From contig NZ_CP059572.1 in assembly GCF_019175365.1 (NCBI RefSeq), forward strand, positions 4,898,001-4,962,000: DNA of 64,000 nt. The letters run 5' to 3'. Origin of the DNA: Actinomadura graeca. Lineage in GTDB: Bacteria > Actinomycetota > Actinomycetes > Streptosporangiales > Streptosporangiaceae. Made by a program: the position numbers and the translations under genes. Positions 50,082-59,150 of the stretch are shown piece after piece. A model generated the notes under the pieces. That model searched no databases and was not told where the DNA came from. It saw only the letters and a program-made list of their open reading frames with translations. How positions within the stretch are numbered: the first letter of the stretch is position 1; each line of letters begins with the position of its first letter.

Positions 50082-51358
50082 GGCAGCTCCAGGGTGACGA
50101 TGGTCGGGCCGCCCACCGGCGAGTTGAGGGCGAGGACGCCGTCGAATGTACCGATCCGGCGTTCGATCCCGCGCAGCCCGGTGCCGCCGTCCAGCGTGGC
50201 GCCGCCGCGGCCGTCGTCGGTGACGGTGACCCGGAGCATGCCGCGCTCGTGCCGCAGGTCGATCCAGACGCGGCCCGCGCCCGAGTGCTTGGCCGCGTTG
50301 GTGAGGATCTCCGAGACCGCGAAGTAGGCGGCGGACTCGACGGGCGCCTCGGGGCGCCCGGGCAGGTCGACGGTAACCTCGACGTCCAGCGGGTGGTCGA
50401 GCGCGAGGGCCTTGACGGCGTCGCCCACGCCGCGGTCGGCGAGCACCGGCGGGTGGATGCCGCGGACGAGGTCGCGCAGCTCGTGCAGCGCCTTGGCCGA
50501 CGAGGCGCGGGTCTCGGCCAGCAGCGTCCGCGCCTTCTCCGGGTCCTTGTCCAGCAGATGCTCGATGGCGCCGAGGCTCATCCCCATCGCGACGAGCCGG
50601 GCCTGCGCGCCGTCGTGCAGGTCGCGCTCGATGCGGCGCAGCTCGGCGGCGGAGGCGTCGACGGCGACCGAGCGGCTCTCGGACAGGTGCCGGACGCGCA
50701 GCGCCAGCCGCGACTTCTCGGTCGGGCCGAGCACCGCGCGTCCCCAGCGTCCGTATACGGCCATCATCTTCGGGCCGATGAGGAAGCCTACGGCGACGCA
50801 GACGGTCGCGACGACCACGGTGGAGACGAGCCGCCCGGCGTCCCGGTCGTAGCCGCCGTCGACCTCCACCCAGGCGTACCACTCGCTGCCGCCGTAATGG
50901 CCGATCATCCCGCCGGCGAACGCTGCGAGGAAGTAGCCCCAGAGCCCGTACAGGACGAGCAGCCCGGGCAGCGCCGCCGTGAAGACCACCACGATCGGGT
51001 CGGCGACGATCCACAGGTAGTCCCGCCAGGTCGCCGGGTCGCTGATCATCGCGATGAAGCGCTTGAGGCGGCCGGCGATCCCCGGCTCCGGGTCGGGCTC
51101 GGGCAGGTAGGGCCGCTCGATCCGCACCCCGGTCCACGCGGCGATCGCCTTGCGGTACACGTCCGCCTGGCCGCGCATCAGCCGTGCCGCGGACGGGAAC
51201 AGCAGCACCCCGAGGGCGCCGGTGATCATCGAGACGACCGAGATGAACCAGATCCCGACGAACGTCGCGGGGATGCCGAGCAGCATCAGCCCGAGCCCCC
51301 GCCAGGGGGCCTTGAGGTGCTGCTCGCGCCTCGTCTCCTTCACCATCCGAACATCCAC
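50045..51358 (-). CDS. NarL-type sensor histidine kinase (HisKA_3)
   Basis: 437 residues from GTG 51358 with GGAGG 5 nt upstream. Four or more TM helices lie in the first 210 residues (LMLLGIPATFVGIWFISVVS, IVVVFTAALPGLLVLYGLWG, STVVVATVCVAVGFLIG) with a short sensor-domain motif (DPATWRDYLWIVADP) typical of actinobacterial PF13796 kinases. His248 in RIERDLHDGAQARLVA is the phospho-site; the ATPase region has ILTNAAKHS and DDGRGG, TGLRGIERRI. It pairs with the overlapping NarL regulator and probably senses envelope or lipid state. Confidence 0.93.
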   Translation of the reverse strand: MDVRMVKETRREQHLKAPWRGLGLMLLGIPATFVGIWFISVVSMITGALGVLLFPSAARLMRGQADVYRKAIAAWTGVRIERPYLPEPDPEPGIAGRLKRFIAMISDPATWRDYLWIVADPIVVVFTAALPGLLVLYGLWGYFLAAFAGGMIGHYGGSEWYAWVEVDGGYDRDAGRLVSTVVVATVCVAVGFLIGPKMMAVYGRWGRAVLGPTEKSRLALRVRHLSESRSVAVDASAAELRRIERDLHDGAQARLVAMGMSLGAIEHLLDKDPEKARTLLAETRASSAKALHELRDLVRGIHPPVLADRGVGDAVKALALDHPLDVEVTVDLPGRPEAPVESAAYFAVSEILTNAAKHSGAGRVWIDLRHERGMLRVTVTDDGRGGATLDGGTGLRGIERRIGTFDGVLALNSPVGGPTIVTLELPCALSSPKTSPS

Positions 51359-51558
51359 CGGGTCCTCCGTACGCCTCGCTCCGCTGTCCGGAGTCCAGTT
51401 TCCGGTGAGCATCGGTCCAGCACAGTGTGCCCCGGACCCGGATGCGAGGTGTACCCAAGTGCACCCCCCGGAGGCCGTCTAGAGCCATGTCCCGGAGGTG
51501 CGCGGCTTCCTAGCGTTCATGGGTGTCACCCCGAAACCGAAACCCCCAGGGGACCCCC

Positions 51559-53793
51559 ATGAAACGGAACCTCGCCGCCGTGCTCGGCGGCTGGAGCGCG
51601 CGCCATCGCATGGCGGCGATCCTCGGCTGGCTGCTGTTCGTCGTCCTCGCCTCGGTGCTCGGCGGGATGGGCGGGCAGGTCACGATGGACGACCACGAGC
51701 AGGGCACCGGGCAGTCGGCGCGGGCGGTGCGGATCCTCGACGAGGCGGGGATCGAGGACCCGGACGAGGAGACCGTGCTGGTCTCGGGCGGCGCCCACGC
51801 CGCGGGCTCGCCCGAGATGGCGCGCGCCGTCGCCGCCGTCCGGGCGAACGTGCGGGCCACCGGCGTGATCACCGGCATGCGGCCGGACGTGGTGTCCGCG
51901 GACCGGCACCACGTCATCGTCCAGTTCACGCTCAGGGAGGTGCCTGACGGGGCGCCGGACCCGCTCCCGGCGGTCGAGGACGCGGTCGGGAGGGCGCAGC
52001 GCGCCAACCCGTCGGTGCGGATCGGGCAGTTCGGCGGCGCGAGCGCGGACGCCTGGTTCGAGAAGGCGCTGGGCGGCGACTTCAAGCGCGCGGAGATGAC
52101 GGCCCTTCCGCTCGCCCTCGGCATCCTGCTGGTGGCGTTCGGGGCGCTGCTGGCGGCCGTCCTCCCGGTGGTGCTGGCGTTCACGGCGTTCCTCGCGGCG
52201 GGCGGGGTGCTGGCCGTCGCCAGCCACGCCCTGCACGTCGACGAGACGACGAACTCGGTGATGCTGCTGATGGGCCTCGCGGTCGGCGTCGACTACTGCC
52301 TGTTCTACCTCCAGCGCGAGCGGGAGGAGCGGGCGAGGGGACGCGACCGGGAGACGGCGCTGGCCGTCGCGGCGGCCACCTCGGGGCGGTCGGTGCTGGT
52401 GTCGGGCCTGACCGTGATGGTGGCGATGGCGGGGATGTTCCTGTCGGGGCTGCTGCTGTTCAAGGGCTTCGCGCTCGCGACGATCCTCGTCGTGCTCATC
52501 GCGATGCTGGGCTCGGTGACCGTCCTGCCGGCCCTGCTGTCCCTGCTCGGCGACAAGGTCGATTTCGGCCGGATCCCGATGCCGCGGCGCCGCCGCGGGG
52601 AGGCCCGCGGAGTGCACCGGGAGACCCGCGGGGGCGTGGTGGCGGCGCTGCTGAAGCCCGTCCTGGCGCGCCCCGGCATCGCGGCCGTCCTGTCGGCGGG
52701 GCTGCTGCTCGCGCTCGCCGCGCCCGCGCTCGGGATGCGGACCGAGCGCCTCGCGATCGACCAGCAGATCCCGCCGGGCGAGCCGATCGCGCAGACGTAC
52801 ACGCGGCTGAACGCCGCGTTCCCCGGCAACCCCGAGCCCGCGCAGGTGGTGGTGAAGGCCCGTGACATCGACGCGCCCGAGGTGCGGGCGGCGATCGCCG
52901 AGCTGCGGCGGCGGGCCGTGGCGTCCGGGGAGATGAACGAGCCGATCGACGTCACCGTGCACCGGCGGGAGGACATCGCGGAGATCGAGGTGCCGCTGGC
53001 GGGGGCCGGCGCCGACGCGACCTCCGAGCACGCGCTGGAGACGCTGAGGGAGAAGATCGTCCCGGAGACGGTCGGACGCGTCGCGGAGGCCCCGGTCACC
53101 GGGCAGCTCGCGTGGAGCGTCGACTACAACGCGCAGCTCCGCGACGCCATCGTGCCGGTGTTCCTGTTCGTGATGGGCATCACGTTCCTGCTGATGCTGG
53201 TCTTCTTCCGCTCGGTCGTGATCGCGGCGAGCGCGATCGTGCTCAACCTGCTGTCGGTCGGCGCCGCGTACGGGGTCATGGTGGCGGTCTTCCAGCACGG
53301 CTGGGGGGACTCGCTGGTCGGGACGCGCGGCGCGGGCGCGCTGGAGTCGTGGATCCCGCTGTTCGTGTTCGTGATCCTGTTCGGGCTGTCGATGGACTAC
53401 CACGTGTTCGTCGTGTCGCGGATCCGCGAGGCGCACGACCGGGGCGTCCCCACCTCCCGGGCCGTCGCGGACGGCGTGCGCTCGACGGCGGGCGTGGTCA
53501 CCGGTGCCGCCGTCATCATGATCGCCACCTTCGGGATCTTCGCGACGCTGTCGATGCAGGACTTCAAGCAGCTCGGGGTGGGTCTGGCGGTGGCGGTGCT
53601 GATCGACGCGACGGTCGTCCGCGTGGTGCTGCTGCCCGCCGTCATGTCCCTGCTGGGGCGCGCGAACTGGTACCTGCCGCGCTGGCTGGGCTGGCTGCCC
53701 CGCGTCTCGCACGGTGACGGAGGGGAGGGCGGCGAGGACGTCCTCCTGGAGCCGCCCGCCGGGGTGCGGGGGCCGCCCGTCCCGCAGATATAG
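51559..53793 (+). CDS. MMPL/RND-family transporter
   Basis: 744 residues from ATG 51559. Two repeats of six TMs, each preceded by a large external loop: TM1 HRMAAILGWLLFVVLASVLG, then ALGILLVAFGALLAAVLPVV, LLMGLAVGVDYCLFYLQRER in the first half and ILFGLSMDYHVFVVSRIREA in the second; these Asp-Tyr motifs carry the proton-relay residues of MmpL proteins. They export lipids or drugs using the proton gradient. The short acidic tail is not conserved. It is divergent from a two-component system, which probably controls it. Confidence 0.93.
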   Translation: MKRNLAAVLGGWSARHRMAAILGWLLFVVLASVLGGMGGQVTMDDHEQGTGQSARAVRILDEAGIEDPDEETVLVSGGAHAAGSPEMARAVAAVRANVRATGVITGMRPDVVSADRHHVIVQFTLREVPDGAPDPLPAVEDAVGRAQRANPSVRIGQFGGASADAWFEKALGGDFKRAEMTALPLALGILLVAFGALLAAVLPVVLAFTAFLAAGGVLAVASHALHVDETTNSVMLLMGLAVGVDYCLFYLQREREERARGRDRETALAVAAATSGRSVLVSGLTVMVAMAGMFLSGLLLFKGFALATILVVLIAMLGSVTVLPALLSLLGDKVDFGRIPMPRRRRGEARGVHRETRGGVVAALLKPVLARPGIAAVLSAGLLLALAAPALGMRTERLAIDQQIPPGEPIAQTYTRLNAAFPGNPEPAQVVVKARDIDAPEVRAAIAELRRRAVASGEMNEPIDVTVHRREDIAEIEVPLAGAGADATSEHALETLREKIVPETVGRVAEAPVTGQLAWSVDYNAQLRDAIVPVFLFVMGITFLLMLVFFRSVVIAASAIVLNLLSVGAAYGVMVAVFQHGWGDSLVGTRGAGALESWIPLFVFVILFGLSMDYHVFVVSRIREAHDRGVPTSRAVADGVRSTAGVVTGAAVIMIATFGIFATLSMQDFKQLGVGLAVAVLIDATVVRVVLLPAVMSLLGRANWYLPRWLGWLPRVSHGDGGEGGEDVLLEPPAGVRGPPVPQI

Positions 53794-53825
53794 GACGAAC
53801 CCCACTTCCCGAGGACGGCTTGGTC

Positions 53826-53852
53826 GCCGGGCTCCGCGAACCGGAGCCCGGC
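53826..53852. terminator. Bidirectional terminator
   Basis: GCCGGGCTCCG and CGGAGCCCGGC form a perfect 11-bp stem with a CGAAC loop between the convergent MMPL and deacetylase genes. Confidence 0.8.
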
Positions 53853-53873
53853 GTCCGGTCGCAGCGCCCGGCG

Positions 53874-54725
53874 TCAGAGCGCGACGAAGGTGAGGCCGCG
53901 CTTCTTCAGCTTCGGGATGACGGTCTTCAGCGCGGAGAGGGTCTGCGAGCGGTCGCCGCCGCCGTCGTGGCACAGCAGGATGTTGCCCGCCTTCGCGCCG
54001 AGCATCGACCTGCGGATGTGGCCGACGCCCGGGCGGGCCCAGTCGCGCGGGTCCACCGTCCAGTCGATCGGCAGCATCCCGTGCTCCTCGGTGAGCTCCA
54101 GGACGTTCTCCGACCACGCGCCGCCCGGCGAGCGGAAGAACTGCGGCACGACGCCGGTGACGTCGGCGATCTTGTCGTGCGCGTCGACGATTTCCTTGCG
54201 GACCTTCTTCTTCGACATCTCCGCGATGGTGATCGGGTGCGTCATCGTGTGGTTGCAGATCTGGTGCCCGGCGTCGGCGATGCGGCGGGTGAGCTTCGGG
54301 AACTCCTCCACCTGCTCGCCGATGATGAAGAACGTCGCCTGGATCCGCTCCTCGGCGAGCAGGTCCAGCACGCGCGGCGTCCACAGCGGGCTCGGGCCGT
54401 CGTCGATGGTCAGCGCGATCGAGTCCGGCGGCGGCGCGGGCGACAGCTGCGTCAGCTCGCGGACGGGCGTCTCCGAGGCGGTCAGCTTCGCGGGCGTCCA
54501 CGGCGCCGGACGCGGCGTCGGGGTGGGCGTCGGCGTCGGCGTCGGGCTCGGATGGATGAACGGCCGCGCGCGCGGGGTCGGCGGGGCCTGCGCGGTCCCG
54601 CCGGAGGGCCGCGACGAGTGCGCCTCGTCCGCGCCGAGTGCCGCGAGCCCGGCGGCCGCGCCCATCAACCAGAGCGCTTTGCGGCGAGATGTCCCGCCTG
54701 CCTCCTCATCCTCCACAAGTCCCAC
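53874..54725 (-). CDS. Secreted polysaccharide deacetylase (CE4)
   Basis: 283 residues. The N-terminus (TSRRKALWLMGAAAGLAALG) is Tat-like with a twin Arg. Next is a Pro-Thr repeat linker (PTPTPTPTPTP), then the NodB domain: IALTIDDGPSP with the catalytic and metal Asp, HTMTH metal site, RSPGGAW, DWTVDPRDW and LLCHDGGGDRS. CE4 enzymes remove N-acetyl groups from peptidoglycan, chitin or similar polymers outside the cell. The linker suggests the domain is held away from the membrane or wall. Confidence 0.93.
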   Translation of the reverse strand: MGLVEDEEAGGTSRRKALWLMGAAAGLAALGADEAHSSRPSGGTAQAPPTPRARPFIHPSPTPTPTPTPTPRPAPWTPAKLTASETPVRELTQLSPAPPPDSIALTIDDGPSPLWTPRVLDLLAEERIQATFFIIGEQVEEFPKLTRRIADAGHQICNHTMTHPITIAEMSKKKVRKEIVDAHDKIADVTGVVPQFFRSPGGAWSENVLELTEEHGMLPIDWTVDPRDWARPGVGHIRRSMLGAKAGNILLCHDGGGDRSQTLSALKTVIPKLKKRGLTFVAL

Positions 54726-54800
54726 GCTATCGGGGTTTTAAGCGGGTAGGAGACTGCTATGAGATCACAATCATCCCCATCGGGATGAGGTGCGGCGACC

Positions 54801-55697
54801 ATGCAGGTGGCGGGGCAGGTGGACGCCGCGCCGGAGATCGGACCGGTCCTGGCGCTCGTCCTGGTGGCGCTCGCGGCGGGGGCCGGGGTGCTGGCGCGCC
54901 TCGGCGGCCTCGGCCTCGGACGCGACATGGTCGTCGCCGCGGCGCGCGCCGCGGCGCAGCTCACGATCGTCTCCCTCGTCATCGCGGCGGTGCTGGGCAG
55001 CGCGGGGTGGACGGCGGCGTTCATCGCGGGGATGCTCGTGGCCGCCACCGCGACGGCGGGCCACCGCGTCACCGGCTCCGCCCTCGGCTCCGGCTGGTGG
55101 ACGGCCCTGCCGCTGGCCGCCGGGGTCGCGCCCGTGCTCGCGCTGCTGCTCGCGTCCGGGCTCGTCCCGGCGCGTCCGGTGGCGGTGCTGCCGATCGCCG
55201 GGATCTTCATCGGCGGCGCCATGTCGGCGACCGGGCTCACCGGCCGCCGCGCGCTGGACGAGCTCGTCACCCGCCGCGGCGAGTACGAGGGCGGGCTCGC
55301 GCTCGGCCTCCCGGCACGCGACGCGGCGCTGGAGGTGTGCCGTCCCGCGGCGGCGCTCGCGCTGTTCCCCGTCCTCGACCAGACCCGCACCGTCGGGCTG
55401 GTCACGCTGCCGGGGGCGTTCGTCGGCGTGCTGCTGGGCGGCGCCGGCCCGGTCGAGGCCGGGGCGACGCAGCTCCTCGTCCTCATCGGCCTGCTGGCGA
55501 TCGAGGCCGTCGCGGTGCTCATCACCCTGGAGCTGGTCGCCACCGGCCGTCTCACCGCGCCCGCGGACGGGGACCGCGGCCGGGGGCTCAGCCGACGCAG
55601 GCCAGCGCGTCGATCTCGACGAGCATCGCGGGATGTGGGAGCTCCACGGCGACGGTCGTCCGGCAGGGGAGGACGCCGCTCGGGCAGTTCTCCTTGA
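54801..55697 (+). CDS. FetB/YbbM-family ABC permease (UPF0014)
   Basis: 298 residues. Six to seven TM helices with family motifs: RAAAQLTIVSLVIAAVLGSA, MLVAATATAGHRVTGS, VLPIAGIFIGGAMSATGL, EYEGGLALGLPARDAAL, VGLVTLPGAFVGVLLGGAGP. FetB forms an iron or metal exporter with the ATPase FetA in enterobacteria; no ATPase gene is adjacent here. The last 45 residues are an Arg/Ser-rich tail that overlaps the convergent ridA gene by 110 bp, so the natural end may differ or be tolerated. Confidence 0.85.
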   Translation: MQVAGQVDAAPEIGPVLALVLVALAAGAGVLARLGGLGLGRDMVVAAARAAAQLTIVSLVIAAVLGSAGWTAAFIAGMLVAATATAGHRVTGSALGSGWWTALPLAAGVAPVLALLLASGLVPARPVAVLPIAGIFIGGAMSATGLTGRRALDELVTRRGEYEGGLALGLPARDAALEVCRPAAALALFPVLDQTRTVGLVTLPGAFVGVLLGGAGPVEAGATQLLVLIGLLAIEAVAVLITLELVATGRLTAPADGDRGRGLSRRRPARRSRRASRDVGAPRRRSSGRGGRRSGSSP

Positions 55698-55992
55698 CGA
55701 ACTCCGCGTACACCTCGTTCATGTCGGCGAAGTGGTCGCGCGTCGTCAGGTAGACGCGGAACATCAGCACGTCCTCGACCCCGGACCCGCCCGCCTCCAG
55801 GATCGCCTTGACGTTCTCCAGGACGCGCCGTGTCTGCGCCTTGACGTCGCCGGGGTGGACGTACTCGCCCGTTGCCGGGTCCTGCGGCGCCTGGCCGGAG
55901 ACCTGGAGCAGGGGTCCCTTGCGGACGCCCTGCGAGAAGGCGAAGGCGGCGGCGGGCGCGCCGTCGGTGCTCACCTGTGTCTTGTCGCCCAT
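55588..55992 (-). CDS. ridA: RidA-family enamine/imine deaminase
   Basis: 134 residues. AFAFSQGVRKGPLLQVSGQAP, the late RVYLTTRDHFADMNEVY, PCRTTVAVELPHPAMLVEIDALA (Arg in CRTTV binds the substrate carboxylate) are RidA hallmarks. RidA trimers hydrolyse reactive enamines/imines released by PLP-dependent dehydratases to keto acids and ammonia. It lies 4 nt after the iclR stop, third gene of the kdgK-like/iclR/ridA operon, opposite a PLP deaminase gene, which makes it the natural helper of that enzyme. Confidence 0.93.
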   Translation of the reverse strand: MGDKTQVSTDGAPAAAFAFSQGVRKGPLLQVSGQAPQDPATGEYVHPGDVKAQTRRVLENVKAILEAGGSGVEDVLMFRVYLTTRDHFADMNEVYAEFVKENCPSGVLPCRTTVAVELPHPAMLVEIDALACVG

Positions 55993-55996
55993 GCGT

Positions 55997-56746
55997 TCAG
56001 TTCCCTTCGGTGAAGCCGCAGTCGGCGGAGATGGCGCGGGTGGTCGCGAGGAGGTCCGGCAGCAGCGCGAGGACCTCGTCCCGGCCGAGCACGACCTCCG
56101 GCACGGAGATGGAGACGGCCGCCACGACCCGCCCGGTCGCGTCCCGGACGGGCGCGGCGACGCAGCGGATGAACGTCTCGTGCTCGGCGTCGTCGAACGC
56201 GTGGCCCTGGCGCGCGACGCGGGACAGCTCGTCCAGCAGCTCGCGCGGGCCGGTGATGGTGCGGCCGGTGAACGGCGTGTACTCGATCTCCCCGGCGACG
56301 CGGCGGCGGCGCTGCTCCGGCAGGTCGGCGAGCAGCACCTTGGCGATGGCGGTCGCGTGCAGCGGCATACGCAACCCCACCCGCGAGTACATGCGGATCG
56401 CGTGCCGGGAGTCGTACTTGTCGAGGTAGACGACGTCGCCGCCCTCGTACACGCCGAGGTGGACGGTCTGGCCCGTCGCCTCGTTCAGCCGCGCCAGGTG
56501 CGGCGCGGCGACGCCGCGGACGCCGCGCTGCTCCAGCGCCGCCCCCGCCAGCGCGAACAGCCGCGAGCCGAGGTGGAAGCGGTGGTCGCCGTCGCGGTGG
56601 ACGAACCGCTCGCCCTCCATGGTGCGGACCAGCCGCAGCACCGTCGTCTTGTGGACGCCGACCTTCGCGGCCAGCTCGTCGAGGGTGCGCGGCCCTTCGC
56701 CGAGCTCGCCGAGGATGACGAGCGCCCGCCCGAGGCTCTGGCTCAC
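55997..56746 (-). CDS. IclR-family regulator of the catabolic locus
   Basis: 249 residues from GTG 56746, overlapping the sugar-kinase stop (GTGA). N-terminal winged helix (LGRALVILGELGEGPRTLDE, KVGVHKTTVLRLVRTME), C-terminal effector domain (GQTVHLGVYEGGDVVYLDKY, MPLHATAIAKVLLADL, HAFDDAEHETFIRCVAAPVR, RVVAAVSISVP). IclR-type KdgR proteins respond to 2-keto-3-deoxygluconate, which fits the proposed pathway. It probably binds in the divergent region at 57769-57893. Confidence 0.93.
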   Translation of the reverse strand: MSQSLGRALVILGELGEGPRTLDELAAKVGVHKTTVLRLVRTMEGERFVHRDGDHRFHLGSRLFALAGAALEQRGVRGVAAPHLARLNEATGQTVHLGVYEGGDVVYLDKYDSRHAIRMYSRVGLRMPLHATAIAKVLLADLPEQRRRRVAGEIEYTPFTGRTITGPRELLDELSRVARQGHAFDDAEHETFIRCVAAPVRDATGRVVAAVSISVPEVVLGRDEVLALLPDLLATTRAISADCGFTEGN

Positions 56747-57768
56747 CGTGTCCCCTCCTCCACCTGCTCCGCCCGCGGCGGGCGGGCGACGCCGGACGCG
56801 CGCACCGTGGTCGCCGCCCAGACGCCGGGGGAGGCGTGCAGCAGCTCGTCCACGAGGGCGGGCGGCGGCGGGGGGCCGTGGTCGCCGGGCACGACGAGCG
56901 TGGCGGCGGCAGCGAGGTGGCCGAGCCGCAGGCAGCGCCGCGGGCCGTACCCGCGCAGCGTGCCGGCGAGGTAACCGGCGGCGAACGCGTCGCCGGCGCC
57001 GACCGGCTCGACGACCTCGACGTCCAGGGCGGGCGCGGTGACGGCCGCGTCGCGGGTGAGGGCCGTCGCGCTGTGCGCGTCGTCCTTGACCACGAGGGTC
57101 GCCGGCCCGGGCAGCAGCGCGCGCAGCTCGCCGGGGTCGCCGGTGCCGAGCACGTCGGCGGCCTCGTCGGCGCCGAGCAGCACGATGTCGGCGGCGTTCA
57201 GGAGCGGCCGCAGGACGGACGGGTCGCGCCGCCGCCACAGCGCGGGCCGCCAGTTCAGGTCGAAGCTCACCAGGCGGCCGGGGCGGCGGGGGCGCAGCAG
57301 CAGGGCGCGCGTGAGCTCCAGGGCGGAGTCGGAGAGCGCGGCGGTGATGCCCGACAGGTGGACGAGCCCCGCGGCGTTCAGCAGCGGCCCGGCGTCGGGG
57401 TCGTCGAGCACGGACGGGCCGATCGCCGATCCGGCCGAGCCGTCGCGGTAGTAGTGCAGGACGCTGCCGCCCGGCCCGGCCTCCTTGACGTACAGCCCTG
57501 TCGGGCGGCGGGGGTCCACGGACACGCCGCGGACGTCGACACCGCCCGCGGCGAGGTCGCGGACGACGCGCCGCCCGAAGCCGTCGTCGCCGACGCGCCC
57601 GATCCACGCGGCGGGGACGCCGAGCGCGGCGAGCCCGCGCGCGACGTTCGCCTCGGCGCCGCCGGACGCGGGGCGGAAGGAGGGGACGTCTTCGAGCGGT
57701 CCCGGACGGCCGGGGAGGAGCACCGCCATCGATTCGCCCACGCAGGCGGCCGCAGGCAAGCCTTCCAT
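56743..57768 (-). CDS. PfkB-family sugar kinase, probable 2-keto-3-deoxygluconate kinase
   Basis: 341 residues. ACVGESMAVLLP, RPASGGAEANVARGLAALG (first PfkB signature), GDDGFGRRVVRDL, SFDLNWRPALW and PVGAGDAFAAGYLAGTL with the catalytic Asp (second signature). The NWRPALW pattern and overall layout suit KDG kinases, which phosphorylate the 6-hydroxyl of 2-keto-3-deoxygluconate with ATP; other sugar acids are possible. A Pro-rich 30-residue C-terminal tail is extra. First gene of the minus-strand operon, divergent from the deaminase gene. Confidence 0.88.
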   Translation of the reverse strand: MEGLPAAACVGESMAVLLPGRPGPLEDVPSFRPASGGAEANVARGLAALGVPAAWIGRVGDDGFGRRVVRDLAAGGVDVRGVSVDPRRPTGLYVKEAGPGGSVLHYYRDGSAGSAIGPSVLDDPDAGPLLNAAGLVHLSGITAALSDSALELTRALLLRPRRPGRLVSFDLNWRPALWRRRDPSVLRPLLNAADIVLLGADEAADVLGTGDPGELRALLPGPATLVVKDDAHSATALTRDAAVTAPALDVEVVEPVGAGDAFAAGYLAGTLRGYGPRRCLRLGHLAAAATLVVPGDHGPPPPPALVDELLHASPGVWAATTVRASGVARPPRAEQVEEGTR

Positions 57769-57852
57769 CGTCCTCTCTCCCCGAGGCGGTCATGATCGGC
57801 GCTCGACCGTTGACCGCCACCCGGGGGCGATGTTACAACCGCAACAGCACAT

Positions 57853-57880
57853 AGCGCAATTAACGCTGCATATCGTGCAA
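57853..57880. promoter_or_regulatory. Candidate IclR operator in the divergent promoter
   Basis: AGCGCAATTAACGCT (57853-57867) is a 15-bp imperfect palindrome, and TGCAAT repeats downstream (GCGCAAT, CGTGCAAT). It lies between the divergent kinase and deaminase genes, about 30 bp before the deaminase ribosome site, in an AT-rich island of otherwise GC-rich DNA. Confidence 0.45.
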
Positions 57881-57893
57881 TCTAGGAGGTCAC

Positions 57894-59150
57894 ATGAGCC
57901 CGGGGATCGATGCCGACGCGGTGGACGCGCTCGGCCGCGAACGGCTCGACTGGCGTTTCAAGGCGATCCCGGCATCGGCGCACGGGATGTCGGTGGCGGA
58001 GGTCCGTGACACCCGCATACCCCTGGAGGACTTCGGCACACCACTGCTGACGCTGGACGCCGGGGCGCTCGACCACAACGTCCGCGCGATGGCGCGCTGG
58101 GCGGACGCGGCGGGCGTCGCGCTCTGCCCGCACGGGAAGACGACGATGGCCCCGCAGCTGTGGCGGCGGCAGCTCGACGCGGGCGCCTGGGGCATCACGC
58201 TGGCGAACCTGCCGCAGGTGCGGGTGGCGCGCGCGTTCGGCGTCCGCCGCGTCCTGCTCGCCAACGCGCTGCTCGACCCGGCCGGGCTGGCGTGGATCGC
58301 CGGACGGCTGGAGGCGGACCCCGACTTCGACTTCCTGTCCTGGGTCGACTCGGTGCGCGCGGTCGAGCTGATGGACGACGTGCTCCGCGCCGCCCGCGCG
58401 CAGCGCCCGGTGCAGGTGTGCGTGGAGCTCGGCGGCCCGCACGGCCGCACCGGCCTCCGCGACGCCGGCGCCGCACGCGAGGTCGCGGACGCGGTCCGCA
58501 AGGCGCCGACCCTCCGGCTCGCCGGGCTCGCGGGCTACGAGGGCGCCCTCGCGCACGACGCGTCCGACGAGGGGCGCGCCTCCGTGGACGTCTACCTGCG
58601 CCGCGTGGCGGACCTGTTCGGCCGGCTGGAGTACGAGACGGACGAGCCCGTCGTGACGGCAGGCGGCAGCTCCTTCTTCGACCAGGTCGCCGAGGTCCTC
58701 GGCGGCATCGGCGGAAGGCTGGTGCTGCGGTCGGGCGCGTACATCGTCCACGACGACGGCTTCTACCGGAACATCTCGCCCTTCTCACGCGGCGTGGGCG
58801 ACGGGCCGCTGCGGTCGGCCATGCACGGCTGGGCGCGCGTGGTGTCCCGCCCGGAACCGGCGCTCGCGCTGCTCGACGCCGGCAAGCGCGACCTCCCGTT
58901 CGACGAGGGCATGCCCGTGCCGCAGTTCGTCCGCGGCAAGGGCACCGCGCCCGTCGAGGGGGCCCACGTCACCGCCCTCAACGACCAGCACACGTTCCTC
59001 GCCGACTCCGCCGCCGAGGTCGGCGACGTCGTCAGGCTCGGGCTGTCGCACCCCTGCACGGCGCTCGACAAGTGGACGCTGATCCCCGTCGTGGACGACG
59101 CCGCCGCCGAGCGTCCCGAGGTCGTGGACCTGGTCAGGACCTGGTTCTGA
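57894..59150 (+). CDS. Fold-III PLP amino acid deaminase (D-threonine aldolase/D-serine dehydratase-like)
   Basis: 418 residues, AGGAGGT 3 nt before the ATG. N-terminal alanine-racemase-type barrel with Lys82 in CPHGKTTMAPQLW, the Schiff-base Lys motif of D-threonine aldolase and D-serine dehydratase. The C-terminal domain has LGLSHPCTALDKW with His386 and Cys388, the paired metal ligands of DSD-type dehydratases. RSGAYIVHDDGFY is also family-typical. These enzymes dehydrate beta-hydroxy D-amino acids to keto acids and ammonia. With a KDG kinase and GntP permease beside it, D-glucosaminate (giving KDG) is the best substrate guess; D-serine-like compounds are alternatives. Confidence 0.88.
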   Translation: MSPGIDADAVDALGRERLDWRFKAIPASAHGMSVAEVRDTRIPLEDFGTPLLTLDAGALDHNVRAMARWADAAGVALCPHGKTTMAPQLWRRQLDAGAWGITLANLPQVRVARAFGVRRVLLANALLDPAGLAWIAGRLEADPDFDFLSWVDSVRAVELMDDVLRAARAQRPVQVCVELGGPHGRTGLRDAGAAREVADAVRKAPTLRLAGLAGYEGALAHDASDEGRASVDVYLRRVADLFGRLEYETDEPVVTAGGSSFFDQVAEVLGGIGGRLVLRSGAYIVHDDGFYRNISPFSRGVGDGPLRSAMHGWARVVSRPEPALALLDAGKRDLPFDEGMPVPQFVRGKGTAPVEGAHVTALNDQHTFLADSAAEVGDVVRLGLSHPCTALDKWTLIPVVDDAAAERPEVVDLVRTWF

